From positions 1-64,000 of the forward strand of contig CAKSZX010000003.1 of NCBI GenBank assembly GCA_934526065.1: 64,000 bases of DNA, in the 5' to 3' direction. Under the pieces are notes generated by a model. The model saw nothing but the letters and a program-made list of their open reading frames with translations. It made no database searches and was not told the DNA's origin. The translations under genes and the position numbers were made by a program. Shown here in pieces: positions 29,701 to 38,188 of the stretch (its first letter is position 1; each line of letters starts with the position of its first letter). The DNA comes from an uncultured Oscillospiraceae bacterium. GTDB lineage: Bacteria > Bacillota > Clostridia > Oscillospirales > Ruminococcaceae.

Positions 29701-30416
29701 CTGTAAACTTCCAACAAGCCTTCTTCTTTGTTTGATGTGATGTCTTTGAGAAGTGTTGCTTCGATTATCTCGTCATCACCGAATACGGCTCTGATGTCCT
29801 CGTTTGAAGAAAGACCCAAAGCACGCAAGAATGATGTGATAGGCAGTTTTCTGTTCTTATCTATACGAACATAGAAAACATCGTTCATATCGGTTTCATA
29901 CTCAAGCCAAGCGCCACGGTTAGGAATAACTGTACCTGAGTACAATTCTTTACCTGTTTTATCGTGGTCGAGTTTGAAGTATGCGCCAGGTGAACGAACA
30001 AGCTGTGATACGATAACACGCTCCGCACCGTTGATAACGAATGTGCCGCTGTCTGTCATCTTAGGCAAATCGCCCATGTATTTTTCCTGCTGCTTGATTT
30101 CACCGGTCTCTTTGTTCAAAAGTCTGATTGTAACTTTAAGCGGTGCCGCATAAGTTACATCACGCTCTTTACATTCTTTTATTGAATACTTTGTCTTTTC
30201 TTCAACACGGTAGTCAACAAACTCCAAAGCAAGGGTGCCTGTGTGGTCTTCGATTGCGCCTGTATCTCTGAAAACTTCTTTGATACCTTCGTCAATAAAC
30301 CACTGGTATGAGGACTTTTGCACTTCGATGAGGTTCGGCATTTCCTGAACTTCATGGATTTTGGCAAAATTCATACGCTCGGTGGTGCCAAGCATGGTAG
30401 GTTTTACTATTGCCAT
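26718..30416 (-). CDS. rpoB: RNA polymerase beta subunit
   Basis: The product has 1232 residues. The rifampicin region (near residues 475-525) reads [16 protein letters not shown] then [20 protein letters not shown], with the usual Asp, His and Ser residues, so it looks drug-sensitive. The C-terminus has the conserved [19 protein letters not shown] and an acidic tail. The ATG at 30416 follows AAGGAG. It is the first gene of its transcript here: rplK-rplA-rplJ-rplL, normally just upstream, are replaced by a 290-base leader and the divergent mscS. Confidence 0.98.
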   Translation of the reverse strand: [1232 protein letters not shown]

Positions 30417-30454
30417 TATTTTACTCCTTCATAAATATTGTGTGATGATAATTA

Positions 30455-30509
30455 CAAAGGCAATCGGGCTTTCCCGCCTGCCCGTGCGCACAAAATTACT
30501 GCGCCTTTG
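30455..30509 (-). ncRNA. Three-way-junction leader element upstream of rpoB
   Basis: In the rpoB leader, CAAAGGC/GCCTTTG closes two inner hairpins: CGGGC/GCCCG (30465-30469 and 30480-30484) and GCGCA/TGCGC (30486-30490 and 30500-30504). Two bases are shared between the outer and second stem, so the exact pairing is uncertain. It lies about 40 bases before the rpoB start, where it could regulate translation or attenuation. It is inferred from sequence only. Confidence 0.4.
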
Positions 30510-30721
30510 CCGGGGAATTAACCCAATACAAAACCGTCGGTTTTTGCATGGCTTGTTTGCAACTTCTTTGCACAGAATTACTACAAAAAACTTACAGACA
30601 AGACTTTGTATTGCCGTATAGCACAAATTTGTGAATTTAGCAGAATTTTTGCTTTAAATTTCTGCGTTTTAGACAAAAATAGCGTAAATTTGTCTACTTA
30701 GTCATTATTGTGCAATATAGA

Positions 30722-30750
30722 ATTATATAACATCTATGTCAATATGTCAA
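30722..30750 (-). promoter_or_regulatory. Consensus sigma-A promoter for rpoBC
   Basis: On the minus strand TTGACA (30745-30750), 17 bases, then TATAAT (30722-30727): a full consensus match. The predicted leader is about 290 bases long, unusually long for this operon. Confidence 0.85.
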
Positions 30751-30792
30751 CGGTAAAATTAAATAAATTCACAAAATGTTTTTTGTGCGCTA

Positions 30793-30821
30793 TTGCAATG
30801 TTCACTTTCTTGTGATAATAT
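30793..30821 (+). promoter_or_regulatory. Probable promoter for mscS
   Basis: TTGCAA (30793-30798), a 17-base spacer and TAATAT (30816-30821) lie 32 bases before the mscS ATG, divergent from the rpoB promoter 43 bases away. Confidence 0.45.
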
Positions 30822-30852
30822 GAAAAAAATAAAAAATCGGAGGTTTTATATA

Positions 30853-31656
30853 ATGAATACAACACTTGACGCCGTTATTCAAACGATTGTAAAAGCCTGT
30901 TCAAACATTGTTTTTGCCGTTATTTTGTTTTTTGTGGGCAAATGGGCAATAAACAAAATCACAAAATTACTGGATGGCGGCAAACTAATCGGCAAGTTAG
31001 AGGTTACCGCAAAGAATTATATACTCAGCACCGTAAAAATCGGTTTGTATGTACTTTTGGGTATTTCCATAATAAATATGTTAGGTGTGCCTATGGCCTC
31101 AATTATAACCGTTTTGGCCTCTTGCGGCTTGGCTGTGGGCATGGCTTTGCAGGGTGCGCTGCAAAATTTGGCAGGCGGCATAATGCTTATGGCTTTTCAC
31201 CCATTTAAACGGGGCGACTTTATCGACGCCGCTGGCGTAAGCGGTACGGTAAAAGAAATTTCCCTTTTCTACACCTTGCTTTGCACCGCCGACAACAAAC
31301 ACATCACCGTGCCAAACGGCAGCTTGATGAACGCCAATGTTGTAAACTACTCTGCGGAAAAATACCGCCGTGTGGATATGGTTTTCTCCTACGACTGGGA
31401 CGAAGACCCTGTTAAAATTCAAAATCTGCTTATGTCTGTTCTTGAAAAACACCCTATGATTCTAAAAGAGGAAGGCAAACTTCCCTTTGCAAGACTTTCC
31501 GGCGGCACAGACCAAAGTCTTGCCTTTACCGTAAGAGCCTGGACATTGCAGGAAAATTACTGGACGGTTTTCTACGATTTAAACCAGCAGATAACGGAAA
31601 TTATGTCGGAAAACAACATAAAAGCTCCCTCATACCGTGTTATCGAAAGCAAGTAA
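30853..31656 (+). CDS. mscS: Small-conductance mechanosensitive channel, MscS family
   Basis: This 267-residue membrane channel opens under membrane tension to release osmolytes on hypo-osmotic shock. It has three hydrophobic segments in the N-terminal 115 residues. The third is the pore helix, with the alternating small residues of SCGLAVGMALQGALQNLAGG and then PFKRGDFI. The cytosolic beta and alpha/beta domains follow. I chose ATG 30853 because CGGAGG precedes it; the frame open from 30793 is not supported. It is monocistronic, with a strong terminator at 31672. Confidence 0.92.
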   Translation: MNTTLDAVIQTIVKACSNIVFAVILFFVGKWAINKITKLLDGGKLIGKLEVTAKNYILSTVKIGLYVLLGISIINMLGVPMASIITVLASCGLAVGMALQGALQNLAGGIMLMAFHPFKRGDFIDAAGVSGTVKEISLFYTLLCTADNKHITVPNGSLMNANVVNYSAEKYRRVDMVFSYDWDEDPVKIQNLLMSVLEKHPMILKEEGKLPFARLSGGTDQSLAFTVRAWTLQENYWTVFYDLNQQITEIMSENNIKAPSYRVIESK

Positions 31657-31671
31657 AATAATTTATAACAG

Positions 31672-31709
31672 AGAATGGGTTCTGCACAGCGCAAAACCCA
31701 TTCTTTTTA
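31672..31709 (+). terminator. Terminator of mscS
   Basis: AGAATGGGTT pairs with AACCCATTCT (10 bp) and is followed by TTTTTAT. Confidence 0.88.
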
Positions 31710-31756
31710 TTTAATCTTTGTTTTTGTCTTTATGTTTCTTAATTCTTTTTGCAAAC

Positions 31757-31790
31757 AAATCAAAACAGACGGCAAAATCACCGTCTGTTT
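31757..31790 (-). terminator. Terminator of the Rrf2 regulator gene
   Basis: AAACAGACGG (31763-31772) pairs with CCGTCTGTTT (31781-31790). On the minus strand the stem ends in TTTTGATTTG, just past the regulator's stop codon. Confidence 0.75.
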
Positions 31791-31805
31791 AAATTCTAAA
31801 AATTA

Positions 31806-32201
31806 TTAAAGCATATCAAAAGTTACTTTTTCAAGTTCGTCGTTTACCTGTTCGCTTATTCTTGAAAATTCACGCCTGAAAGAGCAAAGCCCCGGCGTCT
31901 TTTTCCATTGACACACATAGTTAGGGTCGATACATTTAACAATTTTATATGTGCCTTCGGTGGCCTCAATAACCTGTTTAAGGTTTATTTCGCTTGCCGG
32001 CCTTGAAAGCTCATATCCGCCCTTGGCCCCTTTATACGACTTTACAAGGCCGCACTTAACCAATTTATGTAAAATTTTAAGAGAAAAGCGGAGTGTAACT
32101 CCCATTTCCTCACTGATGGTACCGGCATCTTTTCTGCCCTGTGTGTTTGCAAGGCAATAAACAATTCTTATAGCGTAATCAGTTTCCCGTGTAATGTGCA
32201 T
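31806..32201 (-). CDS. Rrf2-family transcription regulator with three cysteines
   Basis: This 131-residue DNA-binding protein has a winged helix (ETDYAIRIVYCLA, then LRFSLKILHKLVKCGLVKS and the wing YKGAKGGYELSRP). Cys90, Cys97 and Cys106 sit in the usual C-terminal position for an iron-sulfur cluster (spacing C-x6-C-x8-C, slightly wider than in IscR). It could sense Fe-S status, redox or nitric oxide. I chose ATG 32201 because GGAGGTG precedes it. It lies alone between convergent mscS and sigA, so its targets cannot be told from context. Confidence 0.85.
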   Translation of the reverse strand: MHITRETDYAIRIVYCLANTQGRKDAGTISEEMGVTLRFSLKILHKLVKCGLVKSYKGAKGGYELSRPASEINLKQVIEATEGTYKIVKCIDPNYVCQWKKTPGLCSFRREFSRISEQVNDELEKVTFDML

Positions 32202-32329
32202 ATAGGCGCACCTCCGTTTTTTAAATCTACATAACAAGTATATTTTACACTTATTTTGTCAATATGTCAAATTTATAAAAGTAAAGATTTTGTAAAACTT
32301 ACCCGGCCTTTTTGCGGCCGCCCGGTAAA

Positions 32330-33412
32330 TCACTGGCTGTCTGCAAAGCCTTTAAGCAATTTGCCTCTGCTTGGGTGGTGTATCTTTCTCAAAGCCTTTG
32401 CCTCAATCTGTCTTACTCTCTCTCTTGTTACACCCAAAGTTTGGCCTACTTCTTCAAGGGTTCTCCGTCTGCCGTCTTCAAGGCCGAAACGCAATGTCAA
32501 AACAAGAGCCTCACGGGGGGTGAGAGTTTTAAGCACTTCCTGTACCCGTTCTTTAAGCTGCATAGATTCAACGGTGCTCTCCGGTGTAGGTGTGTCATGG
32601 TCAGGCAAAAAGTCTCCTAAATGGCTGTCCTCTTCCTCGCCTACCGGGTTTTCAAGGCTCAATGGATCCTGACCTATCTTCAAGATTTCGGACACCTTGT
32701 CCACCGGCATATCAAGTTCGTGGGCAAGCTCTTCAACGGTAGGTTCCTGTCCGTTTTTGTGCAAAAGCCGGCTTTGTACTTTTTTAACTTTGTTGATTGT
32801 CTCAACCATATGCACAGGAATTCTTATTGTTCTGGCCTGGTCGGCAATGGCTCTTGTTATAGCCTGTCTGATCCACCATGTGGCATATGTTGAAAACTTA
32901 TAGCCCTTGTTGTAATCGAATTTATCAACGGCTTTGATAAGGCCGATATTGCCCTCTTGGATAAGGTCCAAGAACAGCATGCCTCTGCCTACATATCTCT
33001 TAGCTATGGAAACAACCAAACGCAGGTTGCACTCGGTAAGTCTCTTTTTAGCCTTTACATCGCCTTCTTCAATTTTTTGTGCAAGCTCAATTTCCTCATC
33101 AAGAGAAAGAAGAGGGAAAGAACCGATCTCTTTAAGATAAACTTTAACCGGGTCGTCAATGCTTACGCCCTCTTTGGCAAGTTCTTTCTGATATTTTTCT
33201 ATATTGCTTTCAGTGAGTATTTCCTCACTGTCGGTATCCACAACTTCGATGCCCTTGCTCTCGATGTTTTCATAGATTTTATCTATCTCTTCGTCGCCGA
33301 AATCCGTGCTTTCAAGAAACCGGTTTATCTCACTGCTGGTGAGCTTGCCGGCCTTTTTGCCTGTTTCCAACAAGTCATCTATTGTTGTAATTTTCTTTTC
33401 TTTTGCGCTCAT
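32330..33412 (-). CDS. sigA: Housekeeping RNA polymerase sigma factor (sigma-A / RpoD)
   Basis: This 360-residue primary sigma factor recognises the TTGACA/TATAAT promoters seen in this window. Region 1.2 (DDPVKVYLKEIG), region 2 (FLDLIQEGNIGLIKAVDKF, then YKFSTYATWWIRQAITRA), region 3 (IRIPVHMVETINK) and region 4.2 (TLEEVGQTLGVTRERVRQIE) are all present. The start is ATG 33412 after AAGGAG. It follows dnaG by 84 bases, as in the conserved dnaG-sigA macromolecular-synthesis operon. Confidence 0.96.
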   Translation of the reverse strand: MSAKEKKITTIDDLLETGKKAGKLTSSEINRFLESTDFGDEEIDKIYENIESKGIEVVDTDSEEILTESNIEKYQKELAKEGVSIDDPVKVYLKEIGSFPLLSLDEEIELAQKIEEGDVKAKKRLTECNLRLVVSIAKRYVGRGMLFLDLIQEGNIGLIKAVDKFDYNKGYKFSTYATWWIRQAITRAIADQARTIRIPVHMVETINKVKKVQSRLLHKNGQEPTVEELAHELDMPVDKVSEILKIGQDPLSLENPVGEEEDSHLGDFLPDHDTPTPESTVESMQLKERVQEVLKTLTPREALVLTLRFGLEDGRRRTLEEVGQTLGVTRERVRQIEAKALRKIHHPSRGKLLKGFADSQ

Positions 33413-33496
33413 ATACATTCTCCTTACGTTGTGGCGATTTGCTAAGCTAACCGCCATATATTAAAAGCCTTGTCTTTGTAAAACAAAACGTTTAAC

Positions 33497-35257
33497 CTAT
33501 TTTTTCTTTTCCCTAAGTGCGGCAAAACGCCGTGCCAAATCGTCCACCGTCCGCTCGCCTGCCTCTGCCCGGGTCAATTTTGCCGTCAAAAGGTCGTCGG
33601 CAAATCGTTCCATATCCTTTACCGTTGGGCTGTTGTCGGCGTTTCTGGCAAAAATTCCCGGCAGTACGCCGCCGTCCTCATCTGACAGCCTGTAAGCCAA
33701 AGACGAATATGTCACAGGCAAATTTTCCGCCATCATCTTTTCTATTTCCCGATAGGCGTTTCTCATGGCCGTATCCGTGAAATTTTCCGGCTTTAATCTC
33801 TTGGCAATCGTCGGGTAAAGGGTGTTATCCTTTACTATGCCGCATATTATCTGCTGTTGCGCATAGACTTTCGGCATTGTGTTGCCCTTTTGTCTGTAAT
33901 CCACCTTTATTTTTGCGCCTACGCCGGAATTTAATATTTCTCTCTCCCGCTTTTTATCCTCTTTACGCCTCAAACTGCGCACCTTGCGGTTTATCATTTC
34001 AAGTATGGCGCTTTTGTCGGTGGCGGTTTCCTGTGCCAATCGCCGGCTGTAAACGTCCTGCCGTATAGGGTTGTGCAATTCCGCCAACACATCGCAGGCC
34101 TTGGTAAGATATTGCACCCTCTGTTCGGTATTTGAAATATCATATTGATTTTTCAGTTTCGACAAGGTGAAATCCAAAGCGGAACTTGCCCCTGATATAA
34201 GCATTTCAAATTTTTCGGCCCCGAATTTTTTTATAAACTCGTCCGGGTCTTTTGCGCCTTTCATCTGCAAAACCTGAACCGTCACATCTTCGTTGGCAAA
34301 AAGTTCCATGGCTCGCCTTGTGGCTTTCTGCCCTGCCTCGTCGGAATCGTATGCAAGCACAACTTTTTTGGTGTAATCCCCTATAAGCCTTGCTTGCTGC
34401 TGTGTGAGAGCCGTGCCCAAAGACGCCACGGCGCTGTTAAACCCGGCTTGGTGCATGGAGATAACGTCCATATACCCCTCACAGAGGATAAAATAATCCT
34501 TGCCGGATTTTTTCGCCAAATTCAATGCAAAAAGTCCATTGCTCTTTTTAAAAACCGGAGTATCCGAGCTGTTTAGGTATTTAGGGCCGCCTTCTTCCCC
34601 CATTCTTCTGCCGCCAAAAGCAATAACATTTCCCTGCAAATTTATAATCGGAAACATTATTCTGTTGTGGAAAGTATCGTGAAATCCCTTTCCGCTTTTA
34701 TTGGGTGCGGCCAAAAATGCGCTTTGCATCTCCCTTATAGTATAACCCTTTGACTGCAAAAAATTTATAAGTCCGTTCCAGTCGTCTGCTGTGCCTGAAT
34801 ATCCAAGACCGAAATTTACGATAGTCTTATCGGAAAGTTGCCTGTTGCGCAGGTACTTTCTGGCCTCTCTGCCCCGGTCGCTGTTGAGTTTTGCATAAAA
34901 ATACCTGGCCGCATCTTTGTTCATTTGTAAAATGCGGCTTTTAACTCTCGCCCGGCCGTCGTCCTCATCGGGCATGCTCATACCGCAGCCCTGAGCCAAA
35001 AATCTCACAGCCTCTATGTAAGACAAAGAATTTATCTCCATGGTAAATTTAATTACATCGCCGCCGGCACCGCAGCCAAAGCAATAGTAACTTTGTGTTT
35101 CCGGGTACACCGTAAAAGACGGACTGCGCTCGGAGTGAAAAGGGCAAAGTCCTTTGTACAGTCTGCCGGCTCTTTTAAGCTGCACACTTTTGGAAATCGT
35201 GTCATATATGTCGTTTCTCGCCGTTAATTCCTGTATGTATGATTGAGGTATTGCCAT
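33497..35257 (-). CDS. dnaG: DNA primase
   Basis: This 586-residue enzyme makes RNA primers for replication. The N-terminal CHC2 zinc finger uses Cys38, His41, Cys59 and Cys62 (CPFH...CFGC). The TOPRIM catalytic core has CEGYMDVISMHQAGF and LAYDSDEAGQKA. The C-terminal part is a helicase-binding region rich in charge. The ATG at 35257 follows AAAGGAG. It is the first gene of the dnaG-sigA unit and is preceded by a possible structured leader at 35351-35433. Confidence 0.96.
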   Translation of the reverse strand: MAIPQSYIQELTARNDIYDTISKSVQLKRAGRLYKGLCPFHSERSPSFTVYPETQSYYCFGCGAGGDVIKFTMEINSLSYIEAVRFLAQGCGMSMPDEDDGRARVKSRILQMNKDAARYFYAKLNSDRGREARKYLRNRQLSDKTIVNFGLGYSGTADDWNGLINFLQSKGYTIREMQSAFLAAPNKSGKGFHDTFHNRIMFPIINLQGNVIAFGGRRMGEEGGPKYLNSSDTPVFKKSNGLFALNLAKKSGKDYFILCEGYMDVISMHQAGFNSAVASLGTALTQQQARLIGDYTKKVVLAYDSDEAGQKATRRAMELFANEDVTVQVLQMKGAKDPDEFIKKFGAEKFEMLISGASSALDFTLSKLKNQYDISNTEQRVQYLTKACDVLAELHNPIRQDVYSRRLAQETATDKSAILEMINRKVRSLRRKEDKKREREILNSGVGAKIKVDYRQKGNTMPKVYAQQQIICGIVKDNTLYPTIAKRLKPENFTDTAMRNAYREIEKMMAENLPVTYSSLAYRLSDEDGGVLPGIFARNADNSPTVKDMERFADDLLTAKLTRAEAGERTVDDLARRFAALREKKK

Positions 35258-35350
35258 AATTCTCTCCTTTCCGCAATTATAATCGGGTAAAATACTTACC
35301 GTTACGCCTTACTGCTTGTCCTATCAAAATCAAGCTGTATTTTAAAGTCC

Positions 35351-35433
35351 TTAAAGAGGGATATGTATAAGATGAAAGAAACTTTCAAACACCGGGCTTT
35401 CGCCCCTGTGGGTATCTCTCATAAATATCCCTC
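35351..35433 (-). promoter_or_regulatory. Candidate structured leader with a 23-codon ORF upstream of dnaG
   Basis: On the minus strand AGGAGGGATATTT precedes an ATG at 35422 opening a 23-codon frame (MRDTHRGESPVF, then ESFFHLIHIPL) that stops at 35351. Its ribosome-binding site is inside a 9-bp inverted repeat (GAGGGATAT at 35356-35364, ATATCCCTC at 35425-35433). Inner stems include GGG/CCC around GCGAAAG, and GAAAG/CTTTC. Pairing would hide the ribosome-binding site, as in a leader-peptide or riboswitch arrangement. No known riboswitch was recognised. Confidence 0.35.
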
Positions 35434-35485
35434 CTATTATCTATATACCGATTTTTTCAAAAAAAACCTCTATTTTTTTAAATTC

Positions 35486-36103
35486 TTAAAAAATTTCATA
35501 AAATTCATCGCTCACATGGGGGATTTTCCCCTTTGTCAAAGGCATAAGGTCGTCTATCAACTTTTGCTGTGTTCCGCTTACCATTCTCACTTTAAGTTTT
35601 ACATTCTCCGCATATACGGTATCTATAACCTTGCCGCCGTCGCTCCGGCACAAAGCCGCAACCCTGTCATACAGGGGATAGTCGATATTTATTTCCAAAT
35701 CCACACACAAGCTGTAAGAAAGTATTTCCGCACCGCTTAAAGCGCTTTGAGCCGCAGCCGTATAGGCACGGACAAGGCCGCCGGTACCCAAAAGCGTACC
35801 GCCGAAATACCTTACAACAACTATGATAACATCTTCCAGCCCGGAATGTCGCAAAACCTCTAAAATAGGCATACCTGCGGTTTTTTGCGGCTCGCCGTCA
35901 TCGCTTTGGCGCTGTACACCGCCCTCTTTTAAAATATAGGCATAACACCGGTGCCTTGCGTCATAGTGTTTTTTTCTTATTTTATTTAAAAAGTTTGCGG
36001 CGTCCGCCTCGTCCTTTATGTGGGAAATATACCGGATAAACTCGCTCTTTTTTTCTTCTATCGACCGAGAATAAACCTGCCCAACGGTTTTGTAATCTGC
36101 CAA
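35486..36103 (-). CDS. yigZ: YigZ/IMPACT-family protein
   Basis: This 205-residue protein belongs to the conserved UPF0029/IMPACT family, with the signature RQSDDGEPQKTAGMPIL and then VVVRYFGGTLLGTGGLVRAY. Family members bind nucleic acid or ribosomes and are linked to translation control, but the exact bacterial role is not settled. The start is a TTG at 36103 after AAGAGG; no ATG lies near the conserved N-terminus. It has a normal two-domain length and is followed by dnaG. Confidence 0.88.
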   Translation of the reverse strand: MADYKTVGQVYSRSIEEKKSEFIRYISHIKDEADAANFLNKIRKKHYDARHRCYAYILKEGGVQRQSDDGEPQKTAGMPILEVLRHSGLEDVIIVVVRYFGGTLLGTGGLVRAYTAAAQSALSGAEILSYSLCVDLEINIDYPLYDRVAALCRSDGGKVIDTVYAENVKLKVRMVSGTQQKLIDDLMPLTKGKIPHVSDEFYEIF

Positions 36104-36121
36104 AATAACCTCTTTTAAAAA

Positions 36122-36153
36122 CGAAAAAACAGGGCGGTAAAAAATACCGCCCT
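36122..36153 (-). terminator. Terminator of rpmE
   Basis: AGGGCGGTA (36131-36139) and TACCGCCCT (36145-36153) form a perfect stem. The minus strand continues GTTTTTTCG. Confidence 0.88.
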
Positions 36154-36166
36154 TGAATTTTTATCA

Positions 36167-36367
36167 TTAGTCTGTGATACCGAATCTCTTCTTGAATCTG
36201 TCAACACGACCGCCTGAATCTACAACTTTCTGTTTACCTGTATAGAATGGGTGGCACTTAGCGCAAACATCAACAGAAATGTTTTTCTTTGTGGAGCGTG
36301 TTTTAATAACGTTACCGCAAGCACAAGTGATTGTAGCTTCTTCGTACTTTGGATGGATGTCTCTCAT
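36167..36367 (-). CDS. rpmE: 50S ribosomal protein L31 (zinc-binding type)
   Basis: This 66-residue protein of the large subunit, near the inter-subunit bridge, starts at ATG 36367 after GAGGTGA, giving MRDIHPKYEEATITCACGN. The longer frame to 36439 is not conserved. Cysteines in CACGN and CAKCHPFYTGKQ mark the zinc-containing C+ form. The product ends in VDRFKKRFGITD. It is monocistronic with a strong terminator. Confidence 0.95.
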   Translation of the reverse strand: MRDIHPKYEEATITCACGNVIKTRSTKKNISVDVCAKCHPFYTGKQKVVDSGGRVDRFKKRFGITD

Positions 36368-36481
36368 TTTATTCACCTCAATTTCAAATCGACAGGGGTT
36401 TCCGTCCTCTGCCCTATAGTTACTTAAAGATGATAACACACTATTTAAAATTTTTCAAGTGTTTTTATCAAATTTTCAAAA

Positions 36482-38188
36482 TTATGCCAATACAGATTTT
36501 ATCGTCTTGTCAATATCGGCCTTAATCATGTCGGCTTCCCGCCGATCCTTGCCTTTTATCGAGTAGTAAACCTTAATTTTAGGCTCTGTGCCGGAAGGAC
36601 GAATAATAACCTGATGGCCGCCCTGCAACATATAAACCAAAATATTTGAGCTTGGCAATTTAATATCCGTAACCCGGCCGGTCTTTTCGTCTTTGTGAAC
36701 AAGAGTTTTGTAATCCTCTCTTGCCTCAACTTCGTAATCGCCCAACTTCATAAGAGGATTTGCACGCAATGCGGACATAATTTCCTTCATCTTGTCCATG
36801 CCCCGCAAGCCTTCAAATGTGTATGAATCAACCTTGTTGAGATAGAAACCGAATTTTTGATAAATTTCCTGCAAGGCCTTATAAACGGAAGAACCTATAC
36901 TTCTGTAATATGCCGCCATTTCACAGATAATAAGAGTTGCCACAACGGCATCCTTATCTCTTACCTCTGTGCCTACAAGATAGCCGTAGCTCTCCTCAAA
37001 TCCAAGGATAAATCTGTTCTTTTCGCCTTTTTCTTCCAGTTTTTTTATTGTATCGCCTATGTATTTGAAACCGGTGAGAACATTTACCGTTTCAACTCCG
37101 TGGCTTTTTGCAACCCGATCCGCAAGGCTGGATGTAACTATCGACTTAACCAAAATCGGATTTTCAGGCAATGTGCCAAGTTCTTTTCTTGTTTTTGCTA
37201 TGTAGTCCACAAGCAAAATACCCACCTGATTGCCTGTGAGCATGATATAATCCCCAGCTTCTTTTACCGCAATACCCACACGGTCGCAGTCCGGGTCGGT
37301 GGCAATTAAAATATCCGCTTTCTCGCTCTTTGCCTGTTCAAGTCCCAAGGCCATTGCCTCTTTGATTTCCGGGTTCGGATAAGGGCATGTGGGGAAGTTA
37401 CCGTTTGGCATTTCCTGTTCTTTTACTACGGAAATATTTTCAAGTCCCGCCGTTTTAAGCACATGGCGAACCGGCAGGTTACCTGCGCCGTTAAGCGGTG
37501 TGTAAACCAACTGCAAAGGTTCTTTTTTGAAAATATCTTTTCTCATCATCTGTCCCAAACACCATTCGTAATAGGCATTTATAACGCTGTCCGGAGTATA
37601 TTCGATGGTTTTTTCTTCCAAAGCCTTTTCAAAATCAACCTTTTTAATATCTTTAAAAATATCAAGTTTGTTTATCTCGCCTAAAACCTTGTCTGCGCTT
37701 TCGCTTGTCATTTGGCAGCCGTCCGGGCCGTAAACCTTATAGCCGTTGTATTTGGCCGGGTTGTGGCTGGCAGTTACCATAATACCTGCGGAAGAGCCTG
37801 TGTTTCTAACCGCAAAGGAAAGCATAGGCACCGGCATAAGGGTTGAATAGATATATACTTTAATGCCGTTTGCCGCAAGCACCCGTGCGCTTATCTTGGC
37901 AAATTCCCGGCTGCGATTTCTTGAATCGTAAGAGATGGCCACCTTTGGGTGTTCTTCCTCAGACAAAAGATAGTTAGCCAAGCCCTGTGTCGCCTTTGCA
38001 ACGGTGTAAATATTCATTCTGTTTGTGCCTGCGCCCAAAACGCCTCTCAAACCGGCTGTACCGAATTCAAGGTTTAATAAAAATCTGTCCTCAATTTCCC
38101 GGTCGTTATCTTTAATAGCATTAAGTTCTTCAAGAAGATAATCTTCTTTAACCTGCCGGCACCAACGCCGATATTCGTCTTTGTACAT
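36482..38188 (-). CDS. pgm: Phosphoglucomutase / phosphomannomutase (alpha-D-phosphohexomutase)
   Basis: This 568-residue enzyme interconverts glucose-1-phosphate and glucose-6-phosphate. It has the phosphoserine loop TASHNPAKYNGYKVYG, the magnesium loop DPDCDRVGIA, the sugar-binding GFEESYGYLVG and the phosphate-binding RPSGTEPKIKVYYS. The ATG at 38188 follows GGAGG. It would feed glucose-1-phosphate to the glgC-glgD step of the glycogen operon 9 kb away, though it is not in that operon. The length fits the longer PgcA-type bacterial form. Confidence 0.93.
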   Translation of the reverse strand: MYKDEYRRWCRQVKEDYLLEELNAIKDNDREIEDRFLLNLEFGTAGLRGVLGAGTNRMNIYTVAKATQGLANYLLSEEEHPKVAISYDSRNRSREFAKISARVLAANGIKVYIYSTLMPVPMLSFAVRNTGSSAGIMVTASHNPAKYNGYKVYGPDGCQMTSESADKVLGEINKLDIFKDIKKVDFEKALEEKTIEYTPDSVINAYYEWCLGQMMRKDIFKKEPLQLVYTPLNGAGNLPVRHVLKTAGLENISVVKEQEMPNGNFPTCPYPNPEIKEAMALGLEQAKSEKADILIATDPDCDRVGIAVKEAGDYIMLTGNQVGILLVDYIAKTRKELGTLPENPILVKSIVTSSLADRVAKSHGVETVNVLTGFKYIGDTIKKLEEKGEKNRFILGFEESYGYLVGTEVRDKDAVVATLIICEMAAYYRSIGSSVYKALQEIYQKFGFYLNKVDSYTFEGLRGMDKMKEIMSALRANPLMKLGDYEVEAREDYKTLVHKDEKTGRVTDIKLPSSNILVYMLQGGHQVIIRPSGTEPKIKVYYSIKGKDRREADMIKADIDKTIKSVLA

